A stretch of 64,000 nt of DNA, from positions 3,720,001 through 3,784,000 of the forward strand of contig NZ_CP192507.1 in the NCBI RefSeq assembly GCF_050613145.1, written 5' to 3'. This stretch comes from Lysinibacillus_B sp050613145. Its GTDB lineage: Bacteria; Bacillota; Bacilli; Bacillales_A; Planococcaceae. Position numbers and translations under genes: made by a program. Of this stretch, positions 8,494-15,698 are shown piece after piece. The notes below the pieces were generated by a model. That model made no database searches, was not told the origin of the DNA, and saw only the letters and a list, made by a program, of their open reading frames with translations. Position 1 is the stretch's first letter, and each line of letters begins with the position of its first letter.

Positions 8494-8700
8494 TTATACT
8501 TCATTTAGTTTGCTACTGAACAATATGCAAATTATGTAGTAATCAATAATACTTAAATAGGGTATTCCATCACTTGTTACGAATACCCTAAAAAACATTA
8601 CCAAAGCGTCGTTTGGGGATATTTCTTTGCTTACCGTTGTAAATCCGCATACATCTGACGGGACACCTAGTTGAAGAAGAATCCATTCCACAACTCTCAT
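8494..8700 (-). pseudogene. Possible remnant of an unknown gene
   Basis: A 68-codon open frame containing GVPSDVCGFTTVSKEISPND. The part encoding LGVPSDVCGFTTVSKEIS is repeated, with changes, at 3851-3903, which argues that it was once coding. No start with a convincing ribosome binding site. Function unknown. Confidence 0.3.
8615..8667. repeat. 53-bp dispersed repeat, copy 2
   Basis: Partner of 3851-3903, same orientation, about seven mismatches. Confidence 0.6.
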
Positions 8701-8756
8701 ACCATTAAGTTAAGACACCAATCATTATTTACTCTACTATTCCTTCTTTCAGTCTT

Positions 8757-8855
8757 TTATTCTTTAGTATCTAATTCATCATAAGTCAGTATATAAGTCT
8801 TCCCTGTATAATCGTTACATAGATACGCTACTTCTTTAAAAAATAAATTTTGTGA
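8757..8855 (-). pseudogene. C-terminal remnant of an unknown gene
   Basis: On the minus strand the frame reads NLFFKEVAYLCNDYTGKTYI, then LTYDELDTKE and a stop at 8757. The composition looks like real protein, but the frame has no start and is cut at the integrase remnant at 8863. Confidence 0.35.
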
Positions 8856-8862
8856 GGGGTTT

Positions 8863-8993
8863 CCTAGCTCATCTTTCATAAACTCCTGTTACCTTGTCAG
8901 CCGCAAAATACACATCTCTACATACTTTGGTTTCCGTCCTTGAATTTGTTGATTGAGCTTGAAATCATCTATTAGCTCTAAAATTTTTGTCAC
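8863..8993 (-). pseudogene. 5' remnant of a tyrosine integrase gene
   Basis: These 131 bases align without gaps, at roughly 90% identity, to the first 131 bases of the intact integrase gene (22189-22319), including the GTG start. Homology continues upstream (AAAGTTGTTGC then GGTGA), except that 56 bases present upstream of the intact gene, including its hairpin, are absent here. It lies to the left of the displaced guaA tail, so it marks an older integration at the same locus. Confidence 0.8.
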
Positions 8994-9290
8994 AAATAAA
9001 GTTGTTGCAGGTGAACAAGTAAATGATCACTCAGACAACCTTCAAACCCTTGATACAACCAGAATTGCTGGTTACTACTTAATTGTACATCTATCACGAA
9101 AAACTTTTCCTGTACAGTTGCCCTCTATACTTCGCCTATTTTAAACGCAAAAACCACTCGATTGCTCGAGTGGTTCCTATTCCTATCTACGTGTGTGCTC
9201 CTGCGCTGCTTACGCTGCTCGTCGCAAACGCCCGCTTTGCTGCGCAAAAAATTTCTGCGGCGCTAAAGCTCCTCGAAATTTGGCGAGCGT
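8994..9290. other. Degenerate integrase upstream region and former guaA downstream flank
   Basis: The left part resembles the sequence between int and guaA. From about 9141 comes a strong terminator and a GC-richer stretch of about 115 bases leading to the stop codon of the guaA fragment. It holds no gene and is best read as the original downstream region of guaA. Confidence 0.5.
9148..9175 (-). terminator. Probable ancestral guaA terminator
   Basis: A perfect 10-bp stem (AACCACTCGA with TCGAGTGGTT, 4-base loop) is followed on the minus strand by TTTTTG. It lies 116 bp after the stop of the displaced guaA tail, where a guaA terminator would be expected. Confidence 0.75.
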
Positions 9291-9476
9291 TTATTCCCAT
9301 TCAATCGTCGCTGGTGGCTTAGAAGTAATATCATACAGCACACGGTTTACGTGCTTCACTTCATTTACAATACGTACAGAAATCTTTTCTAATACGTCGT
9401 AAGGGATACGTGCCCAGTCAGAAGTCATGCCGTCGATTGATGTTACGCCGCGGATACCGATTGCGTAGTCGTACGT
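9291..9476 (-). pseudogene. Displaced 3' end of guaA
   Basis: Bases 9292-9476 are identical to 22470-22654, the last 61 codons of intact guaA, in the same orientation. Only the stop differs (TAA here, TAG in the intact gene). The match stops abruptly at both ends. This is the pattern left when an island enters the 3' part of guaA, brings its own copy of the gene end and displaces the original one. It marks the far boundary of the island. Confidence 0.88.
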
Positions 9477-9630
9477 TTATTTCAAAATATATTGGCGACT
9501 CAAATTCCACACTATTTGTTCATTCAATTGTAGCAGGTGAAAGGGTATTTTACAATATTATTCAACCTAAATAATAGTTATGTTTTCAATAATTGGACAT
9601 GTCTATTATTGATTACTTTATAAAGTAAAA

Positions 9631-9663
9631 ACACCTATCTAAATCTTCTTAGATAGGTGTTTG
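9631..9663 (-). terminator. Intrinsic terminator after the 9706-9918 gene
   Basis: A perfect 13-bp stem (AACACCTATCTAA with TTAGATAGGTGTT), then TTTTT on the minus strand. Confidence 0.85.
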
Positions 9664-9705
9664 GATTAGCATTATTTAAATTTCAATTAATCCAATATAG
9701 AAATT

Positions 9706-9918
9706 TTACTCTTCTCTTTCAGGAGAAACTAAAATACTAAGACCACGCTCTTCTCCATAATCCCACATTTTCACCCAAGGATATGTGTTTTCAGGTAGAA
9801 TAAAAGTCCGCATTTCTAATGGTTGAATTGTTGACATATCACATTTTGTGCCATGTAACTCGGTAGCTGGATGTATGCTTACTTCTCTGCCAGTATCGTT
9901 ATAATATACAAATTTCAA
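9706..9918 (-). CDS. Small conserved-looking hypothetical protein
   Basis: A 70-residue soluble protein (starts MKFVYYNDTGREVSIHPATE) without signal peptide or membrane segment. It starts at a TTG, preceded by GGAGGGG at seven bases, and has its own strong terminator, so it looks like a real single-gene unit. Alternating hydrophobic residues and prolines suggest a small beta-rich fold. Function is unknown. It is the first gene inside the island next to the displaced guaA tail. Confidence 0.65.
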   Translation of the reverse strand: MKFVYYNDTGREVSIHPATELHGTKCDMSTIQPLEMRTFILPENTYPWVKMWDYGEERGLSILVSPEREE

Positions 9919-9975
9919 ATTTTCCCCTCCATTTTACTACATCAAATTTACTTAGATAAGTGTTTTATATATCCT

Positions 9976-10071
9976 TTATGCTACAACTGCTTCTGTTGTT
10001 AAGAATAGAGCAGCTACTGATGCAGCGTTTTGTAATTCCGAGCGAGGAACTTTTGCTGGGTCAACTACGTT
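9976..10071 (-). pseudogene. C-terminal fragment of groEL
   Basis: On the minus strand the frame reads NVVDPAKVPRSELQNAASVA, then ALFLTTEAVVA and a stop. This is the highly conserved end of the GroEL chaperonin (VDPAKVTRSALQNAASVA...). Only 31 codons are present; the sequence before them is unrelated. The full gene must be elsewhere. GroEL 3' ends, like those of guaA, are used as island attachment sites, so this may be an old attachment-site remnant carried by the island. Confidence 0.88.
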
Positions 10072-10190
10072 CAGAAGGGTTTTCCGTTCACAATTATCAG
10101 ACAATTACCCATTCCCAATAAAATACTATATCTTCTATTGTAGAGTAGTTGTTGTGATTTGAGAAGAAGGGTATAACCTTTATTATAAAA

Positions 10191-11978
10191 CTATAAGTTT
10201 TTTAAAAAATCTTCTGATGAAAGCGATTGGGTAACTAATTTAGCTTCTATTTTCTCTACACCCTTACTGAAAATTTCTATTTCTTTATAGAAGTTAATTA
10301 TTCCCAACATATCTTCTAATAACCCTAATTCATTAAGTTGATTAAATTCAATACCATTCACTTCTTCCCCTAATTTTTTTATGATTTTTTTATAAAGTTG
10401 TGAAATTTCATTTTTATCCCATCCCCCATTAACCTTACCTTCTAATTTCAATATCTTGTCAAAAATATGGAAATAAGTTGTATCATTTATCGGGAAAGCT
10501 AAAAACTTGTTACCTATCACAGCCTCCATATAAAAAAGGCTTAATATTTTAATATAAGATTTTTCATTTATCATCGAGTTTAACTCTCTAGCCTTTGGTA
10601 ATAAGAAGTTTTTAGCAAATCTGTCTGGTTGTAATTGCTCTAAAATCTCTACATATCTACTATCAAAGCAATCTGATTTACCATGAACAATTTCATTAAA
10701 TAATTTTTCTTGTATGTCATCCAATAAATTCATTGTATAAATTGCTGCAAAATATTCTTGGAAAGACCTATGAGGAAAGACATATTTAAGTCCATCTTTT
10801 ACCAACATGCATACTGAATTTATCAAGTCATCTAATAAATTTTCTGTATTAAAATCCGAATCATTTTCAAATTTTCGTTTACTTTCGTTCAAATAAGATA
10901 GAACTTTTTCGTTAGTAAATGTGTAATCATCATTTAAATAAGATTGAAAACAAAAATGAGAAAACACTTTTTTAAATCTGTCATAACTAAGTTTAGATTC
11001 AATTTCTCGTTTATATCCCCCTTTTGAAGCGTCATGAGTATAAAATAACGCTGAAAAAGCTTGCTCATAAAATTCATGTAATTCTTTAGGAATATTTGCA
11101 TTATTATCGTATGTAATTAACATAATAGTTAATAATAGCGGTATAGATGCAAAGTCTTCATATGTATCATACAATCGTTCATCTAATTCTTTATAAAAAT
11201 TTTTTTTTATATCCGTATCAAAATCTAATTTATTTATTAAACTTAATGCTTGTGATTTTGATAATGGACATGCAGAAACTTCTATATATTCATTCCAACC
11301 TATAAAACTATCTGTGGGTCTAGAAGTTACAATAATTGGGCACTTATTATACTTATGACCAAACTTTTGTATTGCGAGAATCACATCATTTAAAATTTCG
11401 TTCTTTACTTCATCCAAGCCATCAAACAACAATATATTTTTACCTGTTTCCAGGCTATATTCTAAATAAATCTTTTTCGTATTAAAATCAAAATCTACTA
11501 TATTATTGTATATGTAATCTACTAAATCAATTTCACCATTATTAGTCCTATCATTTAAGTTTCGTAATTCTATCATTATCGGAACTAAAAACGTAGTATC
11601 TATACTATTTTGAAAAAAATGTTTCATCATAGTAGACTTACCTATACCACCTGTACCAGTTATAATAATCCTATTACTAACCTCAAGAATACTACGAATA
11701 TCAGAAGTATCAATTTGTTGCTCTTCGTATTTAACATTTAAATTTTCATAAAAGGAATATAAGTCTTTAGGCGTCCTTTTATATAGTAAGGTTTTAGTTT
11801 TACTATATTTTTCTTTACTTTTAGTTAAATATTTTTCATACGCATCTATTAGTTCGATTTCACTTTTTAACGCAGATTTACCCCATTTACTTGTAACAGC
11901 ATGCTTAATTGGATAAACAGTCTGTTTTACTAACTCAGTTATTACTCCTGCTGCTACACGACTTTCTACCTCATTCAT
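10191..11978 (-). CDS. NACHT-domain NTPase, candidate antiphage protein
   Basis: A 595-residue STAND ATPase. A helical N-terminal part (1-100) precedes the NACHT module: Walker A GTGGIGKST at 108-116, Walker B LLFDGLDEV at 183-191, a sensor-type TSRP, and the winged-helix signature FPHRSFQEYFAA in the C-terminal half. The last part is helical without obvious leucine-rich or WD repeats, so it would be a short sensor region. The ATG has GGGTGGAG upstream. Bacterial NACHT proteins (bNACHT) are known antiphage factors, related to animal NLRs, that act by oligomerising after infection. No separate effector domain such as a nuclease or TIR is evident, so how it would kill or arrest the cell is unclear. 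Confidence 0.85.
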   Translation of the reverse strand: MNEVESRVAAGVITELVKQTVYPIKHAVTSKWGKSALKSEIELIDAYEKYLTKSKEKYSKTKTLLYKRTPKDLYSFYENLNVKYEEQQIDTSDIRSILEVSNRIIITGTGGIGKSTMMKHFFQNSIDTTFLVPIMIELRNLNDRTNNGEIDLVDYIYNNIVDFDFNTKKIYLEYSLETGKNILLFDGLDEVKNEILNDVILAIQKFGHKYNKCPIIVTSRPTDSFIGWNEYIEVSACPLSKSQALSLINKLDFDTDIKKNFYKELDERLYDTYEDFASIPLLLTIMLITYDNNANIPKELHEFYEQAFSALFYTHDASKGGYKREIESKLSYDRFKKVFSHFCFQSYLNDDYTFTNEKVLSYLNESKRKFENDSDFNTENLLDDLINSVCMLVKDGLKYVFPHRSFQEYFAAIYTMNLLDDIQEKLFNEIVHGKSDCFDSRYVEILEQLQPDRFAKNFLLPKARELNSMINEKSYIKILSLFYMEAVIGNKFLAFPINDTTYFHIFDKILKLEGKVNGGWDKNEISQLYKKIIKKLGEEVNGIEFNQLNELGLLEDMLGIINFYKEIEIFSKGVEKIEAKLVTQSLSSEDFLKNL

Positions 11979-12151
11979 AATATCTCCACCCTTTTTAGGT
12001 AAATTATAACATATTTCACTTTTAATGAACTTACGCTTCGACTCGCATACAACTTTGTATTCACTTGCTGCAATGCCTTCAGTTAGACATAAATTAAAAT
12101 GAGAAGTAATTCATTAGAATCACTTCTCTCCAAAACACTTTTTATTCAAAT
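11979..12151. other. Gap with terminator and possible coding relic
   Basis: GAGAAGT and ACTTCTC arms around 12102-12128 form a hairpin after the broken resolvase. The minus-strand frame leading into the NACHT gene stays open upstream of its ATG (TEGIAASEYKVVCESKRKF) but has no start codon; it may be a relic. Confidence 0.4.
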
Positions 12152-12430
12152 TCATTTGCTACTCAGTTTTTGCTTTTTAACAGCACGAATAAGTGTACTT
12201 TTACTAATACCTGTTTTTTCAACAACTTGATTATATGAATGGCTCTCTAACATCTCCAGAGCGTGTTCAAGCTGCTTCTTTGTATAACTAGGCTTTCTAC
12301 CTTCTCGATAATCTGGATTCTGTCTAGTGATTGCTTTACCTTCTTGTGTACGTTCAACAATCATATCTCTTTCAAATTCTGCAAAGGCAAAGAAGATATT
12401 GCGAATTAATTTTGAAGCAAATAAACATAT
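12152..12430 (-). pseudogene. Serine resolvase, C-terminal fragment
   Basis: The frame reads SKLIRNIFFAFAEFERDMIV, then ERTQEGKA and a C-terminal helix-turn-helix (SYNQVVEKTGISKSTLIRAV). It covers the end of the catalytic domain and the DNA-binding domain; the catalytic serine part is missing. The break lies exactly at the stop codon of the cREC gene, so insertion of that gene or recombination cut the resolvase. Confidence 0.8.
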
Positions 12431-12433
12431 TCA

Positions 12434-12796
12434 TTAACCCGAGTATTTATTAATAGTAATCGAATAATGATAAATCTCAATATCCTTGTCTATAAAACCT
12501 CTTCTTTGGGCTGCCTTAAGTGTATGAAACATATTCTCTCTTCCAACACCGTTATCAGTATGAATATAAATTCTATCCGCACGTAACCCTTTCTCACAAA
12601 TATATTTCACCAAATCATATCCATTAGGTAATAAACTCCCATTTTCATCTTCCCCTAAGTCATGGTCTAAGGAGAGAATGTGTATCCTATGATTTTCAAT
12701 GTAACGTATTGCTTCTTCAACATTTCTTGCGATAGTAAAACCTTCCGGACAATCTCTTAAATCATCCACATATAGATTTATTTTTTTATTAACCAT
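12434..12796 (-). CDS. cREC-like receiver-fold protein
   Basis: A 120-residue protein with a compact receiver-like fold: acidic pair in NLYVDDLRDCP (about residues 8-14), a central aspartate in LSLDHDLGED, and GYDLVKYI. This matches the cyclic-phosphate processing receiver-like (cREC) family, described from genome-context work as a partner of nucleotide-dependent conflict systems, as I recall it. The ATG has AAGGAG nine bases upstream. It sits between two resolvase genes in the defence cluster. Its biochemical activity is not established here; being stand-alone it has no output domain. Confidence 0.65.
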   Translation of the reverse strand: MVNKKINLYVDDLRDCPEGFTIARNVEEAIRYIENHRIHILSLDHDLGEDENGSLLPNGYDLVKYICEKGLRADRIYIHTDNGVGRENMFHTLKAAQRRGFIDKDIEIYHYSITINKYSG

Positions 12797-12836
12797 CTAA
12801 AACATCTCCTTAATTATTTTATAACAAAATATAACA

Positions 12837-13409
12837 CTACTTTTTCTCATCATTAATAATCTTGTAAACTGTTGCTCTGCCTATTTTGTATTCCTTAGCA
12901 ATATCAGTAGCACTTTCTCCCGCTTCAAATAATGCTCGTACATGCTTTTTTACCTTATCATCAATTGCAGGTCTGCCACCAACCTTCCCCCTTCTCCTAG
13001 CTGCTTCTAATCCCGCTTTAGTTCGTTGTTGAATGATATCACGCTCAAACTCTGCAAATACAGCTAGCATTCCAAACATAGCTTTTCCAGTAGGTGTTGA
13101 AGTATCAAATGAATCATGTACAGATACAAAATCTACTTCCTTTTCTTTTAATTGGTCTGTCAGCTCATACAACTCTTTTGTACTTCGTGCTAAACGGTCT
13201 AGCTTATATACAACGAACAAATCACCTTTTGTGGCTGCTTTCATTGCATTGATTAATTCTGTACGCTCATTCTTACGGCTCGACACTTTCTCTACATATA
13301 AAACAAGCTCTAATCCTTTCTGGTCTGCATAATTTTGAATTGCTCGTTCCTGCATATCTAAATTCTGTTCTTCAGTACTTACACGACAATAACCAATAAT
13401 TCTAGTCAA
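12837..13409 (-). CDS. Serine recombinase (resolvase/invertase)
   Basis: A complete 190-residue small serine recombinase. The catalytic serine is in GYCRVS (S11), followed by the typical KLDRLARS segment, the FAEFERDIIQQRTKAG long helix, and a C-terminal helix-turn-helix (ATDIAKEYKIGRATVYKI). It starts at a TTG with GAGGG at seven bases. Upstream (13467-13561) lie three copies of a TTTATAGAC(A/T)AAT-like motif that could be its target site. It would resolve co-integrates or dimers of the island or of a lost transposon. Confidence 0.92.
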   Translation of the reverse strand: MTRIIGYCRVSTEEQNLDMQERAIQNYADQKGLELVLYVEKVSSRKNERTELINAMKAATKGDLFVVYKLDRLARSTKELYELTDQLKEKEVDFVSVHDSFDTSTPTGKAMFGMLAVFAEFERDIIQQRTKAGLEAARRRGKVGGRPAIDDKVKKHVRALFEAGESATDIAKEYKIGRATVYKIINDEKK

Positions 13410-13466
13410 AATTAAACCCTCATTTCTATAAACTTATACGTTTTATATACTTTTAATAATAGACGA

Positions 13467-13561
13467 GTTTATAGACAAATTCCATAAAAAAAGAGAGCAC
13501 AAACGTTAATTTATGCTCTCTCTTTAATTTGTCTACTAAACGAAGGTTTTATAGACTAAAT
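13467..13561. promoter_or_regulatory. Candidate recombination subsites upstream of the resolvase
   Basis: Three related motifs: GTTTATAGACAAAT at 13467-13480, the inverse ATTTGTCTACTAAAC at 13527-13541 and GTTTTATAGACTAAAT at 13546-13561. Spacing and position in front of the recombinase gene resemble a res site with several dimer-binding parts. A terminator lies between the first two. Confidence 0.4.
13486..13525 (-). terminator. Terminator after the RES-domain gene
   Basis: AAAGAGAGCA pairs with TGCTCTCTCTTT; on the minus strand TTTTTTT follows. Confidence 0.8.
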
Positions 13562-13562
13562 A

Positions 13563-14780
13563 CTAAATATCGTATATCGTTTTAATATTTAATGTTTCAA
13601 TTTCATTTTTACAATCTACCTTATCTAAAACTCCATCAAATAAAGCTATATTAAAATATGGTTTATCGCCTGCCCCTTTATAATAAATACCATCAAAACC
13701 AATTTCATTACATACACTCGCTAAAAAGTTAGTAAATAAATAATTACGTTTAACCGTAATACTTTCTTCATTTTCTTTACTAATATACATAGAAAATCCT
13801 TTAAAAGCCTCATCAACCTTAAATAAATTAAGATTTTCTTTTACAAAAAAAGTTGAAATATCTACAACCTCATTTTTACGAGGTTCTATTTCATAAGGAA
13901 CACCTAGTTTATTGTTAGTTAAATATAAAACTGATGTACCTATTAAATTATATCTTCCATGACTGGCAACTCCTCTTGGAGGCATTCCCATCTCATTAAC
14001 AGCAAATTGATTAGTATCTTTAGCTCTACTTCTACCTCGATATAACAGGCTATCTTTATATATAATCGACACAGTAGTTTCATCTTCATAAAATTCTTTA
14101 ACTATACGAAATAGAATTTCCGCTAATTCATGTTTACTAGCCATTAATGGATTAGTTGAGCAATAATCAATAAAGTCTTCTATTTGTTCAGAAGATAAAT
14201 CGAAACCGTAATCTTTAGCAATTTTAATAAATTCCTCTTCAAATCCCCAAAATTGATCTATTTCAATAGAAGAATAAATTTTATCAGTATAATTGAATTC
14301 GCCACCGTTTGGATTATGTTTTGGATGATACGACTCTCCATATCCACAGCCACTACATCTTAAATTTGATAACACAAACTTATGATATTCTTCGGGTAAT
14401 TGTTTTTCTTCGAAAAAATCATACAAATCAATCCCAAAACTTTGGACTGGAATATCTTCCTTAGTTGCTCTATATTCATATTCTTCTAAATCGCTCCCCG
14501 CACAAGAAGAACAATGTTCAATCTCAAAAGATAATACCCTAGCAATCTCCCTACCTATTAATTTCATAGCAACAAATAAGTTTTCTTCACTTTCAAAGTA
14601 TAAATCTAAGGGTTGCAACTCTTCTTCACATTTTTCACAAGAATAATAAACCTCCTCCCCATAGCCTACAACATTAATTTTAGGATAATGTTCTAATTCC
14701 TCATATTCAATTTGAAACGTGTCCATAACTTCATTAATTGTACAATTACAACAAATAACATCTTCATTTTCAATGTCCAT
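13563..14780 (-). CDS. RES-domain protein with cysteine-rich N-terminal domain (putative NAD-degrading toxin)
   Basis: A 405-residue protein. The N-terminal 160 residues carry several CxxC pairs (CCNC, CEKC, CSSC, CSGC), the pattern of the HEPN/RES N-terminal domain found with RES proteins. The C-terminal RES domain (about 245-395) shows LLYRGRSRAK, GMPPRGVASHGRYN, VLYLTNNKLGVPYEIEP and a closing NYLFTNFLASVCN...GFDGIYYKG. RES enzymes of Xre-RES toxin-antitoxin pairs break down NAD+. No Xre antitoxin is next to it; the divergent neighbour 70 bp away is a HEPN-like gene. I infer a defence or toxin-antitoxin role. A ribosome binding site GTAGGAT precedes the ATG. Confidence 0.82.
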   Translation of the reverse strand: MDIENEDVICCNCTINEVMDTFQIEYEELEHYPKINVVGYGEEVYYSCEKCEEELQPLDLYFESEENLFVAMKLIGREIARVLSFEIEHCSSCAGSDLEEYEYRATKEDIPVQSFGIDLYDFFEEKQLPEEYHKFVLSNLRCSGCGYGESYHPKHNPNGGEFNYTDKIYSSIEIDQFWGFEEEFIKIAKDYGFDLSSEQIEDFIDYCSTNPLMASKHELAEILFRIVKEFYEDETTVSIIYKDSLLYRGRSRAKDTNQFAVNEMGMPPRGVASHGRYNLIGTSVLYLTNNKLGVPYEIEPRKNEVVDISTFFVKENLNLFKVDEAFKGFSMYISKENEESITVKRNYLFTNFLASVCNEIGFDGIYYKGAGDKPYFNIALFDGVLDKVDCKNEIETLNIKTIYDI

Positions 14781-14850
14781 AATATCTATCCTACTTTCTA
14801 CTTAAATTCTATATAATAGATAGTATACTTAATATATAGGAGGAATTAAC
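14781..14850. promoter_or_regulatory. Divergent promoter region of the RES and HEPN-like genes
   Basis: 70 AT-rich bases between divergent starts. A TATAAT at 14812-14817 fits a -10 box for the plus-strand gene. Overlapping ATAGATAGTATAC repeats could bind a shared regulator. Confidence 0.4.
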
Positions 14851-15594
14851 ATGTCTAATCACAAAAATATGGATGTAACAGAAATATTAAATCCAAACTT
14901 TTTAAATTTATACAATCAACAAATTTCTTTTTTATACTCAGAATTGGTAACATTAAATTCTAATATTTATATACTAAAAAAAATTCAGAATTTCCCCTTT
15001 GAAATTTTTTGTAACAGCGGTGATGGCATCTTTTTTTCAATAGTTAAAAGAAACCTTTATGAGAACTCTATAATTATTATTTCAAGAATTGTTACAGATA
15101 CTGGTAGTGATGTGTTAACAATCCCAAAATTTAGAAATGAAATTACGCAAAATATTCTTCCAAAATATAAAGATAGTTTCACATCTGATTTAAAAGCTCA
15201 GAAATTCGATGAAAACACTAAAAATTTATTGAACAAGTTACATAGTCTAAGAAACTCTCGTCTTGCACATTTAATAAAAGCAAAAGTTGTAACAGGGACA
15301 TTCGAGACATTCGATTTAGGTGAACTTGAAGATTTAGTAGAAAAATTTAATTCTTTACTCCAATCTCTCTCATTTAACACAGAAAGAATTTATGCGCCCT
15401 TACACTATACCGAACACAACTCATATCCTACCGATATTGAAAAAATATTATTAACACTTGCACAGCAATCTCAGATACTTAATTTACCAGAACAATCACC
15501 TGAAATGTGGGAAAGATATAAAGCAAGATATCCAAAGAATAATGTTATTCAAATTAATAGATATCGAAATATGTTAGGCTTAAAAGAAATGTAA
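14851..15594 (+). CDS. HEPN/AbiU2-like protein
   Basis: A 247-residue, mostly helical protein starting at an ATG with AGGAGG seven bases upstream. The segment SLRNSRLAHL (about residues 132-141) holds the R-x5-H motif of HEPN domains, and the layout resembles the AbiU2 group of abortive-infection HEPN proteins. HEPN domains are typically ribonucleases activated on infection, or structural partners. It is divergent from the RES gene and shares its intergenic region, so the two may act as toxin and regulator or as two effectors. Family membership is inferred from motif and context. Confidence 0.68.
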   Translation: MSNHKNMDVTEILNPNFLNLYNQQISFLYSELVTLNSNIYILKKIQNFPFEIFCNSGDGIFFSIVKRNLYENSIIIISRIVTDTGSDVLTIPKFRNEITQNILPKYKDSFTSDLKAQKFDENTKNLLNKLHSLRNSRLAHLIKAKVVTGTFETFDLGELEDLVEKFNSLLQSLSFNTERIYAPLHYTEHNSYPTDIEKILLTLAQQSQILNLPEQSPEMWERYKARYPKNNVIQINRYRNMLGLKEM

Positions 15595-15609
15595 ATAGGT
15601 CTTCAAATA

Positions 15610-15654
15610 AAACTCCGATTTCATTGACATGTTATTGTCTAGAAAATGGAGTTT
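15610..15654. terminator. Bidirectional terminator between convergent genes
   Basis: AAACTCC...GGAGTTT stem with two internal mismatches between the ends of the HEPN-like and nuclease-like genes. Confidence 0.6.
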
Positions 15655-15698
15655 CATTATTATTTAAATGAATGTGACAATATTTAAGTAAAATAAGA

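Noticed and set aside
9083..9402. Plus-strand small ORFs near the displaced guaA tail
   Set aside because: They cross the ancestral guaA terminator and the guaA tail in the wrong direction.
10080..10190. Gene between the groEL fragment and the NACHT gene
   Set aside because: About 110 AT-rich bases with stops in all frames; nothing seen beyond a likely transcript end for the NACHT gene.
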